Notes: generated from the letters alone by a model not told the origin. A stretch of DNA of 32,859 nt from a bacterium (GCA_017538365.1 JAFYIZ010000024.1:1-32859); one strand, 5' to 3'; counted from the first letter of the stretch, positions 1 to 9,285 are shown. Numbers and translations are program-made.

Positions 1-27
1 GGCAGCATTGTTTACATTAAGAAGTAG
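1..27 (+). CDS. rplC: 50S ribosomal protein L3, C-terminal end only (partial)
   Basis: Frame 1 from the first base reads G-S-I-V-Y-I-K-K followed by TAG at 25-27. This matches the usual L3 C-terminus (a Gly, hydrophobic strand and basic end) and its position directly before rplD is the standard S10-operon order. Only eight residues are visible, so the identification leans on gene order. Ten bases separate the stop from the rplD start. Confidence 0.8.
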   Translation, partial: GSIVYIKK

Positions 28-37
28 GGAGGCAAAG

Positions 38-721
38 ATGCCTAAAGTTGATTTATTCGATAAGACAAAAACAAAAATCGGTGAAGTTGAACTCAGCGAC
101 AGAGTTTTCAACGTAGAATCCACCGGCAAAGAGAACGTTCTTGTTTCCGAAGTCGTAAAAATGCAGCTTGCAGCTGTCCGTCAGGGCACACACGCTACAA
201 GAACATACGCTACGATTTCCGGCGGAAACTCAAAACCGTGGAAACAGAAAGGAACGGGCAGAGCAAGAAGAGGAACGATGCGTTCGTCCACACTCAGAGG
301 CGGTGCTCCCGCTTTCGGACCGCAGCCGAGAAGCTACGGCTACAATGTTCCGCTCAGAAAGAGAACTGCAGCTGTTGCAGCTGTTCTTTCCGACAGACTT
401 CGTTCGGGCAATCTTTTCGTAATCAAAAATTTCGATTTCGACAAGATCAAAACGAAAGATGCTGTTGCTCTTCTTAAAGGAACATGGAATTTCTCGGAAG
501 CTGTCATCATCGCAGGCGACAACGAGGAAAATTTCTACTTCAGCATGAGAAATCTTCCCGAGTTCTCCTTCCTGCCGCAGGATGTCATCAATCTTTACGA
601 CCTTATCGCGTATAAGAATGTCGTTTTCACCGAAGATTCTGTAAAATATGTTGACGAACTTCTTCAGAACAGGCTCAACCCGAGAAGAAAAAGAGTCAGC
701 GAAACAACCGACGGAGAATAG
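38..721 (+). CDS. rplD: 50S ribosomal protein L4
   Basis: 227 residues. L4 binds 23S rRNA domain I and its long loop lines the peptide exit tunnel. The loop is plain here: the basic, Gly-rich stretch KPWKQKGTGRARRG followed by GGAPAFGPQPRSY at about residues 64-100. The start is ATG 38, not the in-frame ATG at 8, because GGGAGG at 28-33 sits just upstream and the protein then begins MPKVDLFD as expected. It lies between rplC and rplW. In Enterobacteria L4 represses its own operon; the leader needed for that is outside the window. Confidence 0.98.
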   Translation: MPKVDLFDKTKTKIGEVELSDRVFNVESTGKENVLVSEVVKMQLAAVRQGTHATRTYATISGGNSKPWKQKGTGRARRGTMRSSTLRGGAPAFGPQPRSYGYNVPLRKRTAAVAAVLSDRLRSGNLFVIKNFDFDKIKTKDAVALLKGTWNFSEAVIIAGDNEENFYFSMRNLPEFSFLPQDVINLYDLIAYKNVVFTEDSVKYVDELLQNRLNPRRKRVSETTDGE

Positions 722-724
722 ACG

Positions 725-1027
725 ATGAAAAAGGAAAAATATTTTGACATTATCAAACGTCCGCTTCTGACCGAAAAATCTTCCGCTCTTACCAGCGGCG
801 ACGCGAAAGAAGGATATGCTTTCGAAGTTAAATTCGACTCGACGAAAGAAGAGATCAAAGAAGCTGTAGAAGCTCTTTTCGGCGTAAAGGTCGTCAGCGT
901 CAACACTGTCATCACGGCCGGCAAAGTTAAAAGAGTCGGACGCAACATCGGCAGAAGATCGACTTGGAAAAAGGCTTATATCAGACTTAAAGACGGAGAT
1001 AAAATCAATCTCGTCGAAGGTGTTTAA
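725..1027 (+). CDS. rplW: 50S ribosomal protein L23
   Basis: 100 residues, the usual L23 length. L23 sits at the exit of the peptide tunnel and docks trigger factor and SRP. The diagnostic N-terminal stretch IIKRPLLTEKS (about residues 9-19) and the C-terminal KVKRVGRNIGRRSTWKKAYIRL region are present. ATG 725 is only three bases after the rplD stop, and its ribosome-binding site (GGAG) overlaps the end of rplD, indicating translational coupling. Confidence 0.98.
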   Translation: MKKEKYFDIIKRPLLTEKSSALTSGDAKEGYAFEVKFDSTKEEIKEAVEALFGVKVVSVNTVITAGKVKRVGRNIGRRSTWKKAYIRLKDGDKINLVEGV

Positions 1028-1056
1028 TAACTAATTTAAAGGTTTCGGAGTAAATT

Positions 1057-1887
1057 ATGGGTATCAAAATTTTCAAACCGACTTCCAACGGTCGCAGAAA
1101 CATGACCGGCAGTGATTTCGCTGAGATCACGAAGTCGAAACCCGAGAAATCTCTGGTCGAACCGATCAGAAAATCCGGCGGCCGCAACAATACGGGCAGA
1201 ATTACATCCCGTTTCAGAGGCGGCGGTAACAAAAACATGTACCGTGTCATCGATTTCAAAAGAAACAAATTCGACGTTCCGGGAAGAGTTGCTGCGATCG
1301 AATACGATCCGAACAGAAACGCCCGCATCGCACTTGTTTTCTACAACGACGGCGAAAAGAGATATATCATCGCGCCTGATAAGTTGATGGTCAATGACGT
1401 TATCGTTTCCGCAGGCGAAAAAGAAGCCGATATCAAACCGGGAAACTCGATGAAAATCCGTTTCATTCCGGTAGGTACTTTCATCCACAACGTAGAACTT
1501 AAGATCGGAAAAGGCGGGCAGATCGCAAGAGCTGCTGCAAGCGGTGTTCAGGTTCTCGGTAAGGAAGGCGATCACGCTACAGTCAGAATGCCTTCGGGCG
1601 AAATCAGAATAATCCATCTTGAGTGCAGAGCAACCGTCGGAACCGTAGGAAACCAGGAAATTTCCAACGTTAAAGAAGGTAAAGCCGGCAAGAAAAGATG
1701 GGCAGGCAAGAGACCGCACAACCGCGGTGTCGTAATGAACCCTGTTGATCACCCGCACGGCGGCGGTGAAGGTAAGACTTCGGGCGGACGTCATCCTGTT
1801 TCTCCTTGGGGACAGCCGACAAAAGGTTTCCGTACCCGCAGCAATAAGAGAACTGAAAAGTTCAGAATCAGAAGAAGAGGAAAATAG
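1057..1887 (+). CDS. rplB: 50S ribosomal protein L2
   Basis: 276 residues, the normal length. L2 is one of the primary 23S rRNA binders and is needed for subunit association and peptidyl transfer. The signature [15 protein letters not shown] near residues 228-242 includes the histidine implicated in peptidyl-transferase function, and the C-terminus is the usual basic [17 protein letters not shown]. The start ATG 1057 follows GGAG at 1047-1050. The 29-base gap after rplW shows no hairpin. Confidence 0.99.
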   Translation: MGIKIFKPTSNGRRNMTGSDFAEITKSKPEKSLVEPIRKSGGRNNTGRITSRFRGGGNKNMYRVIDFKRNKFDVPGRVAAIEYDPNRNARIALVFYNDGEKRYIIAPDKLMVNDVIVSAGEKEADIKPGNSMKIRFIPVGTFIHNVELKIGKGGQIARAAASGVQVLGKEGDHATVRMPSGEIRIIHLECRATVGTVGNQEISNVKEGKAGKKRWAGKRPHNRGVVMNPVDHPHGGGEGKTSGGRHPVSPWGQPTKGFRTRSNKRTEKFRIRRRGK

Positions 1888-1911
1888 TAGTAATTTTTAT
1901 GGAGGGTTACA

Positions 1912-2181
1912 GTGCCTCGTTCAATTAAAAAAGGACCTTTTGTTGATTCCCATGTGTGGAACAAAGTTATTAAGGCTATAGACAGCGGAGATAAAAAACC
2001 GATAAAAACCTGGTCCAGACGATCAACCATTATCCCCGAAATGGTGGGTTTGACTTTTTCCGTCTACAACGGACAGAAGTTTATCCCTGTTTTCGTAACT
2101 GAAGATATGGTCGGATTCAAGCTCGGTGAGTTTTCGCCGACAAGGACTTTCAGGTCTCATTCCGGTGGCAGCAAGAAATAA
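1912..2181 (+). CDS. rpsS: 30S ribosomal protein S19 (GTG start)
   Basis: 89 residues. S19 forms a head complex with S13 and contacts the A-site tRNA. The protein begins [19 protein letters not shown] and ends with the conserved [16 protein letters not shown] region. The start is GTG at 1912-1914, fixed by GGAGGG at 1901-1906; no ATG lies at the proper N-terminus. It is one of several small-subunit genes here with a non-ATG start. Confidence 0.98.
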   Translation: MPRSIKKGPFVDSHVWNKVIKAIDSGDKKPIKTWSRRSTIIPEMVGLTFSVYNGQKFIPVFVTEDMVGFKLGEFSPTRTFRSHSGGSKK

Positions 2182-2185
2182 TTTC

Positions 2186-2213
2186 TTGCATTTTGTAAGG
2201 TTTGGCGTATAAT
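2186..2213 (+). promoter_or_regulatory. Putative internal sigma-70 promoter between rpsS and rplV
   Basis: A perfect TATAAT at 2208-2213 is preceded by TTGCAT at 2186-2191 with a 16-base spacer. It lies in a 71-base gap, unusually long for this operon, and about 40 bases before the rplV start at 2253. This is inferred from sequence only; the -35 box matches consensus at its first three bases. Confidence 0.45.
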
Positions 2214-2252
2214 GCCGACCGCTTAATTTTTTTCGATCGTTGGAGATGCGAA

Positions 2253-2603
2253 ATGGAGACGAAAATCGTCACAGCAAAGCTTAGAAATTTCAGAATGTCC
2301 CCGCAGAAAGTCAGAGAACTTGCTGACATCGTGAGAGGCAAGAAAGCTGGCGATGCTAAAAACATTTTAGAGTTCACGCCGAGAAAATCAGCGATGGCTC
2401 TTAAGAAGCTGCTTGATTCTGCAATAGCCAATGCAGAAAATAATTTCAACATGGACCCCGATAACCTTTTCATCAAAACCATCATGGTTGACGAAGGTCA
2501 GGTTATGAAGAGATTCGTTCCCAGAGCACAGGGAAGAGCGGCTAAAATATTGAAAAGATCAAGCCATATTACAATTGAGCTTGCTGAAAACACAAAAGAT
2601 TAG
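2253..2603 (+). CDS. rplV: 50S ribosomal protein L22
   Basis: 116 residues. L22 binds 23S rRNA and its hairpin reaches the exit tunnel, where macrolide-resistance changes occur. The core RMSPQKVRELADIVRGK near the start and the RAQGRAAKILKRSSHITI hairpin near the end are typical. The start is ATG 2253 with GGAG at 2242-2245. An upstream in-frame TTG at 2202 would add 17 residues with no ribosome-binding site and no family support, so it is rejected. Confidence 0.97.
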   Translation: METKIVTAKLRNFRMSPQKVRELADIVRGKKAGDAKNILEFTPRKSAMALKKLLDSAIANAENNFNMDPDNLFIKTIMVDEGQVMKRFVPRAQGRAAKILKRSSHITIELAENTKD

Positions 2604-2618
2604 TGACGGAGGTGAACT

Positions 2619-3290
2619 TTGGGACAAAAAGTTAATCCCATAGGGCTGAGGCTCGGGGTTACCCGAACTTGGGAATCGGTATGGTACAGTCATAAAAATT
2701 ATAGCAAGTGGCTTCACGAAGATCTTAAAATCAGAAAGGCGGTAAAGAAGGAGTTCTATTCCGCAGGTATCGCAAGAACTGATATCGAAAGATCGGGCGA
2801 AAGACTGAAAATCATAATCCATACTGCTAAGCCCGGAATAGTAGTTGGAAGAAAAGGCGTCGGAATCGAAAAAATCAAAGAGATGGTTCTGAAGATCGCT
2901 CAGGGCGCAACCGATGTTTTCGTTCAGACTGAAGAAGTAAAGAAACCCGAAATCGACGCTCAGCTCGTAAGCGAAAGCATTGCAGAGCAGCTCGAAAGAA
3001 GGGCTCACTTCAGAAAGGCTATGAAAAGAGCAATCGGTCAGGCTATGAAGAGCGGCGCGGAAGGTATCAAAGTCCAGACATCCGGAAGACTCGGCGGTGC
3101 AGAAATCGCGAGAACCGAAAGATATCAGGAAGGAAGAACTCCGCTTCATACTCTCAGAGCTAACATCGACTACGGTTTCGCTACGGCAAAAACCAGCTAC
3201 GGCGTTATCGGTGTAAAAGTTTGGTTGTCCAAAGGCGATTTTGCTGAAAGGAAATCCGAACCGAGAAGAAGACAACAGAAAAACAAATAG
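2619..3290 (+). CDS. rpsC: 30S ribosomal protein S3 (TTG start)
   Basis: 223 residues, the usual S3 length. S3 sits at the mRNA entry channel and contributes to helicase activity. The N-terminal [13 protein letters not shown], the KH-domain loop [12 protein letters not shown] and the C-terminal domain [31 protein letters not shown] are all present. Translation starts at TTG 2619, placed by GGAGGTG at 2608-2614; the next residues are exactly the conserved N-terminus, so no ATG alternative is needed. Confidence 0.98.
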   Translation: MGQKVNPIGLRLGVTRTWESVWYSHKNYSKWLHEDLKIRKAVKKEFYSAGIARTDIERSGERLKIIIHTAKPGIVVGRKGVGIEKIKEMVLKIAQGATDVFVQTEEVKKPEIDAQLVSESIAEQLERRAHFRKAMKRAIGQAMKSGAEGIKVQTSGRLGGAEIARTERYQEGRTPLHTLRANIDYGFATAKTSYGVIGVKVWLSKGDFAERKSEPRRRQQKNK

Positions 3291-3303
3291 CGGGTGAATT
3301 GCC

Positions 3304-3723
3304 ATGTTAATGCCAAATAAGGTTAAACACAGAAAAATGATGAAGGGCAAGAGAACCGGTCTTGCTACTTCATGCAACAGTATTGATTACGGTGAATTCG
3401 CTCTTAAGGCTACGGAATGCGGCTGGATCAACAGCAGACAGATCGAGGCTGCCCGTGTCGCTATCATGAGAGCGGTAAAGAGAGGCGGTCGTATGTGGAT
3501 CCGCATTTTCCCGGATAAACCGATCACGAAGAAACCTCTCGAAGTCAGAATGGGTAAGGGAAAAGGTAACCCGGAAGAGTGGGTTTGCGTTATTAAACCC
3601 GGCCGCGTCCTTTTCGAGCTTGGCGATGTCGATCCGGAAACTGCAAATGAAGCTTTCCGTCTTGCTTCCCACAAGCTTCCTCTTAGAACAAAAATCATTG
3701 GAAAGGGAGATGAACTGAAATGA
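3304..3723 (+). CDS. rplP: 50S ribosomal protein L16
   Basis: 139 residues. L16 helps position the A-site tRNA on the large subunit. Recognisable parts are the basic N-terminus ([14 protein letters not shown]), [24 protein letters not shown] and [13 protein letters not shown]. The start is ATG 3304 (GGGTGA just upstream); ATG 3310, giving MPNKV, is an equally possible start and is closer to the usual N-terminus. The stop overlaps the rpmC start in an ATGA. Confidence 0.97.
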   Translation: MLMPNKVKHRKMMKGKRTGLATSCNSIDYGEFALKATECGWINSRQIEAARVAIMRAVKRGGRMWIRIFPDKPITKKPLEVRMGKGKGNPEEWVCVIKPGRVLFELGDVDPETANEAFRLASHKLPLRTKIIGKGDELK

Positions 3724-3923
3724 AAGTTTCTGAATTGAGAGCAAAAACTTTGGCAGAGCTCGAAGCTCAGCTTCTTACCGCCAAAGAAGAACAGTTCAAT
3801 CTTAGAATGCAGAAGACGATGGGACAGCTTGAGAATCCTTCCCGCATTATGACTGTGAGAAGAGAGATCGCTAAGATCAAAACCATCATTACTGAAAAAA
3901 AGAACGGGACTGAGGTGAAATAA
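3720..3923 (+). CDS. rpmC: 50S ribosomal protein L29
   Basis: 67 residues, two long helices as in the family. L29 sits next to L23 at the tunnel exit. The N-terminal [18 protein letters not shown] and the [16 protein letters not shown] segment are diagnostic. ATG 3720 overlaps the rplP stop by four bases (ATGA), and its own stop overlaps the rpsQ start, so the three genes are translationally coupled. Confidence 0.97.
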   Translation: MKVSELRAKTLAELEAQLLTAKEEQFNLRMQKTMGQLENPSRIMTVRREIAKIKTIITEKKNGTEVK

Positions 3924-4177
3924 TGATTAAGGCAAAAAGAATACTTGTCGGCACAGTCGTTTCCGATGCTATGGACAAAACTGTAACGGTCCGCGTAACG
4001 CGCCGTTTCAAACACCCTCTTTACAAGAAGGTTGTCACCGCTCGCAAAAAATATCTTGCGCACGATGAAGAAAACGCATTCCATGAAGGCGACATCGTCA
4101 GAATTCAGGAATGTGCGCCCATCAGCAAAAGAAAGACTTGGTTTGTAAAAGAAAAAATCGGCGAAAGCAGGAGATAG
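3923..4177 (+). CDS. rpsQ: 30S ribosomal protein S17
   Basis: 84 residues. S17 is an early-binding OB-fold protein on 16S rRNA. It shows the family pattern [18 protein letters not shown], then [20 protein letters not shown] and the closing [13 protein letters not shown]. The start ATG shares its A with the TAA of rpmC. Confidence 0.97.
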   Translation: MIKAKRILVGTVVSDAMDKTVTVRVTRRFKHPLYKKVVTARKKYLAHDEENAFHEGDIVRIQECAPISKRKTWFVKEKIGESRR

Positions 4178-4180
4178 ACC

Positions 4181-4549
4181 ATGATACAGGAAATGACAAG
4201 ACTGGCCGTGGCAGACAACTCCGGTGCCAAAGAAGTTCAGTGCGTTAAGGTTTACGGCGGTTCGAAGATAAGATATGCCGGTGTAGGCGATGTTATCGTC
4301 GTAGCTGTAAAAGTCGCTGATCCTAAAGGCAAAATCAAAAAAGGCGATGTTAAAAAGGCTGTTATCGTCCGTCAGAACAAGGAAGTCCGCAGAGAAGACG
4401 GTTCCTATATCCGTTTTGACGACAACGCCGTCGTTATGATTGACGAGAGCTATGAGCCCGTCGGAACACGTGTTTTCGGCCCTGTTGCCAGAGAACTCCG
4501 TGCGAAAGGCTTCATGAAGATAGTTTCTCTCGCTCCGGAAGTATTATAA
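4181..4549 (+). CDS. rplN: 50S ribosomal protein L14
   Basis: 122 residues, the exact usual length. L14 is at the subunit interface and helps form bridges to 16S rRNA. It begins [24 protein letters not shown] and carries the conserved [23 protein letters not shown] end. ATG 4181 is three bases after the rpsQ stop, with AGGAG upstream inside the end of rpsQ. Confidence 0.99.
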   Translation: MIQEMTRLAVADNSGAKEVQCVKVYGGSKIRYAGVGDVIVVAVKVADPKGKIKKGDVKKAVIVRQNKEVRREDGSYIRFDDNAVVMIDESYEPVGTRVFGPVARELRAKGFMKIVSLAPEVL

Positions 4550-4560
4550 GAGGTGCTGCA

Positions 4561-4872
4561 ATGGCTAAAATAAAAAAGAATGATATGGTAAAGGTTATTG
4601 CCGGAAAAGACAAAGGCAAGACCGGAAAAGTTCTGGAAGTCCTTGTTGCTGAAGACAAAGTTATTGTCGAAGGCGTAAACGTTTACAAGAAACATCAGAA
4701 GCAGACCGCTACGAAGGAAGCTGGCATCGTTGACAAAAGCATGCCGATCCATGTTTCCAACGTTGTTGCACTCGATCCGAAGACCGGCGAGCCTACTTCT
4801 TTCAGAATGAAAACTCTTGAAGACGGCAAACGCGTAAGAGTCAGCAAGAAAACCGGCGAAACCGTTGAATAG
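4561..4872 (+). CDS. rplX: 50S ribosomal protein L24
   Basis: 103 residues. L24 is an assembly initiator with an N-terminal KOW motif, seen here as [19 protein letters not shown] at about residues 5-23. The later [12 protein letters not shown] and IHVSNVV segments fit the family. AGAGGTG lies before the ATG. The stop at 4870-4872 is followed at once by the rplE ribosome-binding site. Confidence 0.98.
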   Translation: MAKIKKNDMVKVIAGKDKGKTGKVLEVLVAEDKVIVEGVNVYKKHQKQTATKEAGIVDKSMPIHVSNVVALDPKTGEPTSFRMKTLEDGKRVRVSKKTGETVE

Positions 4873-4883
4873 TGGAGAAGAAA

Positions 4884-5435
4884 ATGAACGAAAAGTATAA
4901 AAGCAGACTCAGAGCTTTGTACGAAGACGAGATCAAGCCGGCTCTGAAAAATGAGCTTAATGTCGGTGTTATGGCTGTTCCGAAAATCGAAAAGATCGTT
5001 GTCAACATGGGTCTCGGCGAAGCTATCGCAAACAAGAAGATCCTTGAAGACGCTGTAAAGGAACTTACGGCTATCACCGGTCAGAAACCCGTTGTCAACA
5101 AGGCGAGAAAATCGATCGCTACCTTCAAACTCAGAGAAGGTATGCCTATCGGAACATCGGTAACTCTGCGTAAGGACATCATGTACGATTTCCTCGATCA
5201 TCTCATCAACATCGCGCTTCCGCGTGTTAAAGACTTCAAAGGTGTTTCGGGAAAAGGTTTCGACGGCAGGGGAAATTACACTCTCGGTATTAAAGAGTTC
5301 TTCATTTTCCCGGAAATCGACTTCAATAAAGTTGAAAAATCAAAAGGCTTCAACATCACGATAGTCACCACGGCGACTAACGACAAAGATGCGAAACTTC
5401 TTCTCAAGAAGTTCAATATGCCTTTTAACAGTTAA
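4884..5435 (+). CDS. rplE: 50S ribosomal protein L5
   Basis: 183 residues. L5 binds 5S rRNA and touches the P-site tRNA. Typical segments are [40 protein letters not shown] (split here by the reading limit) and [21 protein letters not shown] at 4872 would add four residues, but GGAG at 4874-4877 is placed for ATG 4884, so that start is used. 5S-binding partner L18 is encoded five genes downstream. Confidence 0.97.
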   Translation: MNEKYKSRLRALYEDEIKPALKNELNVGVMAVPKIEKIVVNMGLGEAIANKKILEDAVKELTAITGQKPVVNKARKSIATFKLREGMPIGTSVTLRKDIMYDFLDHLINIALPRVKDFKGVSGKGFDGRGNYTLGIKEFFIFPEIDFNKVEKSKGFNITIVTTATNDKDAKLLLKKFNMPFNS

Positions 5436-5450
5436 TTGTAGGAGGACAGT

Positions 5451-5636
5451 TTGGCTAAGAAAAGTCTTCGCTTGAAAGCGGAAAGAAAACCGAAATTTAA
5501 AGTCAGAGCCTATACTCGTTGCCCTCTTTGCGGAAGGCCGAAGGCTGTTTTCAGAAAGTTTAATATGTGCAGATTGTGCTTCAGAAAGCTTGCTAACGAA
5601 GGGCTTATCCCCGGTGTTACCAAGTCGAGCTGGTAG
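5451..5636 (+). CDS. rpsN: 30S ribosomal protein S14, zinc-binding type (TTG start)
   Basis: 61 residues, the short type Z form. S14 is a late-assembly head protein. Two CxxC pairs (CPLC and CRLC) form the zinc ribbon, so this is the C+ paralogue rather than the long zinc-free form. Translation begins at TTG 5451, five bases after GGAGG at 5441-5445. It replaces the long S14 at the same operon position between rplE and rpsH. Confidence 0.97.
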   Translation: MAKKSLRLKAERKPKFKVRAYTRCPLCGRPKAVFRKFNMCRLCFRKLANEGLIPGVTKSSW

Positions 5637-5651
5637 TTGAAGAGGTGAAAT

Positions 5652-6050
5652 ATGACAATGAATGATTTAGTTTCCAACTATCTTACCAGAGTCAGAAACG
5701 CGATCCTTGCTGGTAAGGAAACCGTTTCGGGAATTCCTTCATCCGGAATCCTTGAGGAGATCTCGAGAGTTCTTAAAGAAGAAGGTTACATCAATGATTA
5801 CAGAGTAAACGAACTCGACGGTAAGAAAACGATTTCTGTTGATTTGAAATACTACCGCAACAAAAGCGTTATTTCGAATCTTGAAAGAGTAAGCACGACG
5901 GGAAGAAGAGTTTATTCTCAGGCTAAAGAGATTCCTTTCGTTCGCGAAGGTCTCGGAATTTCGATCGTAACGACTTCCAAAGGCGTTATGACTGATGCAA
6001 AGGCTAGAGAACTCAACGTCGGCGGCGAAATTATTTGTAGAGTTTGGTAA
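5652..6050 (+). CDS. rpsH: 30S ribosomal protein S8
   Basis: 132 residues. S8 binds the central domain of 16S rRNA and, in E. coli, represses the spc operon by binding its mRNA. The N-terminal MNDLVSNYLTRVRNAILAGK and the C-terminal GLGISIVTTSKGVMTDAKARELNVGGEI (family GxxIxSTSxGxMTDxxAR) are seen. The start is ATG 5652 after AGAGGTG; ATG 5658, giving MNDLV, is possible too. Confidence 0.97.
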   Translation: MTMNDLVSNYLTRVRNAILAGKETVSGIPSSGILEEISRVLKEEGYINDYRVNELDGKKTISVDLKYYRNKSVISNLERVSTTGRRVYSQAKEIPFVREGLGISIVTTSKGVMTDAKARELNVGGEIICRVW

Positions 6051-6061
6051 CGGAGGGTAAA

Positions 6062-6604
6062 GTGTCAAGAATAGGAAAAATGCCGATCCAGTTCGGCAGC
6101 AACGTAAAAGTCTCCGTGAAAGACAATGTTGTTACAGTTCAGGGACCGAAAGCAACATTGGAAAAAGCGATCCATCCTGCTATCAATGTTGCAGTTGAAG
6201 GAAATGAAATCCATGTTACGAGAAAAGACGAAACGGCTGAGTCGAAAGCTCTTCACGGCCTTTCCAGAGTTCTTATCGCAAACATGGTTCACGGCGTAGT
6301 CAACGGTTTTTCGAAGACTCTCGAAGTAAAGGGAACCGGATACAAATTTGAGCTTAAGGGTGATAAACTCGGATTTTCTTTAGGTTTTTCTCATCCTGTA
6401 GAGATGGTATTACCTAAGGGGATTTCTGCCGAAGTCAACAAGACGAACAATGAAGTAACCCTTACGTCCGCAGACAAAGAGCTTCTCGGCAATTTTGCTG
6501 CAACGATCAAAAGACTCCGTCCGGTTGAGCCTTACAAAGGAAAAGGTATTTTTTACAAAGACCAGGTTATCAGAAGAAAAGCTGGTAAGGCGGCTGGTAA
6601 GTAA
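6062..6604 (+). CDS. rplF: 50S ribosomal protein L6 (GTG start)
   Basis: 180 residues. L6 lies near the factor-binding site and the sarcin-ricin loop. It begins MSRIGKMPIQ and ends with RLRPVEPYKGKGIFYKDQVIRRKAGKAAGK, the conserved P-x-PYKGKG signature. GTG 6062 is chosen because GGAGGG at 6052-6057 is correctly spaced; an upstream in-frame TTG at 6044 would run back into rpsH. Confidence 0.98.
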   Translation: MSRIGKMPIQFGSNVKVSVKDNVVTVQGPKATLEKAIHPAINVAVEGNEIHVTRKDETAESKALHGLSRVLIANMVHGVVNGFSKTLEVKGTGYKFELKGDKLGFSLGFSHPVEMVLPKGISAEVNKTNNEVTLTSADKELLGNFAATIKRLRPVEPYKGKGIFYKDQVIRRKAGKAAGK

Positions 6605-6619
6605 TTAGCGGAGGGATTT

Positions 6620-6979
6620 ATGAGACCTGATATTAAAAAAGAGAGAAGAATAAGAAGAAAAGCGGCTATCAGAAAGAAAATTTCCGGCACTCCGGAATGT
6701 CCGAGACTTACTGTCTACAAAAGCAACAGACACATCTATGCTCAGGTTATAGACGACGTTGCTGGAACAACACTTGCAGCTTCTTCATCCGATGAGAAAA
6801 ACTTTGTAAAGCCCGAAGGTGACAAAAAGGCTGTTGCAAAGAAAATCGGAGAGTTTATAGCTGAAAGATGCAAAGCAAAAGGCATCGAAGCAGTTGTTTT
6901 TGACAGAAACGGTTATCCTTTCCACGGCAGAGTAAAAGCTCTTGCCGATGCTGCAAGGGAAAATGGACTTAAATTCTAA
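6620..6979 (+). CDS. rplR: 50S ribosomal protein L18
   Basis: 119 residues. L18 binds 5S rRNA together with L5. Family features are the basic N-terminus ([27 protein letters not shown] in two parts), [11 protein letters not shown] and the C-terminal [32 protein letters not shown] precedes the ATG. Confidence 0.98.
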   Translation: MRPDIKKERRIRRKAAIRKKISGTPECPRLTVYKSNRHIYAQVIDDVAGTTLAASSSDEKNFVKPEGDKKAVAKKIGEFIAERCKAKGIEAVVFDRNGYPFHGRVKALADAARENGLKF

Positions 6980-6988
6980 GGAGTAGTC

Positions 6989-7513
6989 ATGAAAGAAATG
7001 AATAAACCGGTTAATCCGGATTCTCTTGAACTCAATGAGAAGCTCGTTTATGTAAACAGAGTCGCAAAAGTCGTTAAAGGCGGTAAAAATTTCAGCTTCG
7101 CAGCATTAATGGTCGTCGGTGACGGAAACGGCTCCGTCGGAATCGGTCTCGGCAAAGCGAGAGAAGTTCCGGAAGCTATCAGAAAGGGCGTTGCAAGAGC
7201 GAAAAAGAATATCTGCCAGATCAAGTTGCTCAGAGGAACGGTTCCTCATGAAATCGTCGGCGAATACGGCGCAGGAAAAGTTATCCTTCGTCCGGCATCG
7301 GCTGGTACTGGTGTTATCGCAGGATCGGCGGTCAGAGCTGTTCTCGAGGCAGCAGGCGTTACTGATATTCTTTCCAAGAGTATCGGTTCGAACAACCCGC
7401 ACAACATGGCAAAGGCAACTCTTAACGCTCTTTTGAATGTTGAAGGCATCGAAAGTGTTGAAGCCAAGAGAAATGTCGGTGTTAAAGATTATCAGTTGAA
7501 AGAAGAGGAGTAA
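6989..7513 (+). CDS. rpsE: 30S ribosomal protein S5
   Basis: 174 residues. S5 takes part in decoding accuracy at the mRNA entry site. It carries [23 protein letters not shown] (residues about 18-40), [17 protein letters not shown] and the C-terminal [16 protein letters not shown]. The start is ATG 6989 after AAGGAG; ATG 6998 is a further option. The next gene is rplO only four bases later, so rpmD (L30), usually found here, is absent. Confidence 0.98.
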   Translation: MKEMNKPVNPDSLELNEKLVYVNRVAKVVKGGKNFSFAALMVVGDGNGSVGIGLGKAREVPEAIRKGVARAKKNICQIKLLRGTVPHEIVGEYGAGKVILRPASAGTGVIAGSAVRAVLEAAGVTDILSKSIGSNNPHNMAKATLNALLNVEGIESVEAKRNVGVKDYQLKEEE

Positions 7514-7517
7514 CATA

Positions 7518-7970
7518 ATGCAGCTTCATGAACTTAAAAGACCCGAAGGCCTGAAAGACAGGAAAAGAGTGGGCAGAGGTAACGGCAGCGGCACAGGAAG
7601 TACGGCTGGAAGAGGCCACAAAGGTCAGAAAGCACGTTCCGGCGGCGGCGTAAGAAGAGGTTTCGAAGGCGGTACGATGCCTTACAACAGACGAATCCCG
7701 AAGAGAGGTTTCTTCAACAAATTTGCTAAAACAGTCTGCGAAATCAACGTAAGATACCTTAATCAGTTCGAAAACGGCGAAGTTGTCGAACTCGACAAAC
7801 TTCTTGCGGCAGGACTTTGCCACGCTAACGACGACATGGTTAAATTCTTCGGTCAGTTCGACCTCGGAAACAAGGCTTTGACAGTCAAAGCTCACAAATT
7901 TACAAAAGGCGCTAAAGAATCCATTGAAAAAGCTGGTGGAAAAGCAGAGGAGATAGAGCTTGATAAGTAA
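7518..7970 (+). CDS. rplO: 50S ribosomal protein L15
   Basis: 150 residues. L15 is a central 23S rRNA binder in late assembly. The Gly/Arg-rich N-terminal half (KRVGRGNGSGTGSTAGRGHK, then RRGFEGGTMPYNRRIPKRGF) is diagnostic. The stop lies inside secY: the last 11 bases overlap the secY start, suggesting coupled translation. Confidence 0.98.
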   Translation: MQLHELKRPEGLKDRKRVGRGNGSGTGSTAGRGHKGQKARSGGGVRRGFEGGTMPYNRRIPKRGFFNKFAKTVCEINVRYLNQFENGEVVELDKLLAAGLCHANDDMVKFFGQFDLGNKALTVKAHKFTKGAKESIEKAGGKAEEIELDK

Positions 7971-9279
7971 GGCATTAAAAAACATTTTCAAGATTCCGGA
8001 TCTCAGAGACAAAGTTCTCTTTACTCTGATGATGCTCGGTGTCTACAGGCTCGGCATATTCGTAACGACGCCCGGCGTAAACCGTTCAGTCATGGAAAAG
8101 ATTATGTCCACGAAATCGGACGGAACGCTTCTCGGCATGTTCAATATGTTCGGCGGCGGTGCTTTGGAAAACCTTTCGATATTCGCGCTCGGAATCATGC
8201 CGTATATCAGTTCCTCGATCGTCATGTCGCTTCTTGCGGTAATCGTTCCGCAGATCGGTGAATGGCAGAAAGAGGGCGAGCAGGGTTACAAAAAGATAAC
8301 CCAGTGGACAAGATACGGTACGGTTATTCTGTGTCTCGTTCAGGGCTTCATGATGTCGAAATTCCTCGAGAGTCTGACCGGTGCGGGCGGCGAAGTCGTC
8401 GTCAACAACCCAGGCTGGTTCTTCAGGATTCTGACAGTCATCACCCTGACTGCAGGTACGCTGTTCCTTATGTGGCTCGGCGAACAGATCACCGACCGCG
8501 GTATCGGAAACGGCGTTTCGCTCATCATTTTCGCGTCGATCGTCGCACGTTTCCCGAGAATGTTCTTCGATATGGGTAAGTACTTGAAAGAAGGAATGAT
8601 TCAGCCGCATCAGGTTGTAATATTTGTTCTCGTTATGGTTGCTACTTTCGCGGTTATCGTATTTGTCGAAAGTTCCCAGAGAAGAATTCCGGTTCAGTAT
8701 GCGAGAAGAGCTTCGGGCGGCGCGAGACAGATCCAGAATTCGCATCTTCCGCTCAGAATCAACGTATCCGGCGTTATTCCCCCGATTTTTGCAAGTGCTC
8801 TTCTGGTTTTCCCTGCTACGGTTTCCAACTTCTTCAACTTCAGCATGGGATCTCTTCAGGCATGGCTTAATCCGGGCGGATGGCTTTACAATCTGCTTTA
8901 TCTTGCCCTTATAATTTTCTTCGCGTTCTTCTATACGTTCATTCAGTTCAAAACTGACGACGTCGCAGAGAATATCAACAAACAGGGCGGATACATCCCC
9001 GGAATCAGACCCGGAAAAGAGACTGTCGCATACATCAACACGGTTCTTTCGAGAATCACGTTCGGAGGGGCTATTTATCTCTGTGCCGTTTGTATGCTTC
9101 CTGATCTTCTCAGAAACAAAATGGGCCTTCCGTTCTACATGGGCGGAACGTCGATACTCATCGTTGTAGGCGTTGCTATGGATATGGCTTCCCAGATCGA
9201 GAGCTATCTCATCAGCAACAACTATGAAGGTTTCTCTATCGGCGGTAAAGGTTCTCTTATAAAGAGCAGAAGAGGATAG
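7960..9279 (+). CDS. secY: Protein translocase subunit SecY (TTG start)
   Basis: 439 residues, the normal length. SecY is the channel of the SecYEG translocon in the inner membrane. About ten hydrophobic segments can be traced; the second region FGGGALENLSIFALGIMPYISSSI is the plug and TM2, and VSLIIFASIV, the RRIPVQYARR loop and GGYIPGIRPGKET (TM8-9 loop) are conserved. TTG 7960 is chosen because GAGGAG at 7947-7952 is seven bases upstream. adk and map, often next, are not here; infA follows after six bases. Confidence 0.98.
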   Translation: MISKALKNIFKIPDLRDKVLFTLMMLGVYRLGIFVTTPGVNRSVMEKIMSTKSDGTLLGMFNMFGGGALENLSIFALGIMPYISSSIVMSLLAVIVPQIGEWQKEGEQGYKKITQWTRYGTVILCLVQGFMMSKFLESLTGAGGEVVVNNPGWFFRILTVITLTAGTLFLMWLGEQITDRGIGNGVSLIIFASIVARFPRMFFDMGKYLKEGMIQPHQVVIFVLVMVATFAVIVFVESSQRRIPVQYARRASGGARQIQNSHLPLRINVSGVIPPIFASALLVFPATVSNFFNFSMGSLQAWLNPGGWLYNLLYLALIIFFAFFYTFIQFKTDDVAENINKQGGYIPGIRPGKETVAYINTVLSRITFGGAIYLCAVCMLPDLLRNKMGLPFYMGGTSILIVVGVAMDMASQIESYLISNNYEGFSIGGKGSLIKSRRG

Positions 9280-9285
9280 TTTCCG

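Noticed and set aside
2559-3377. A 272-codon open frame on the minus strand across rpsC.
   Set aside because: Shadow of rpsC, with no ribosome-binding site or recognisable domain.
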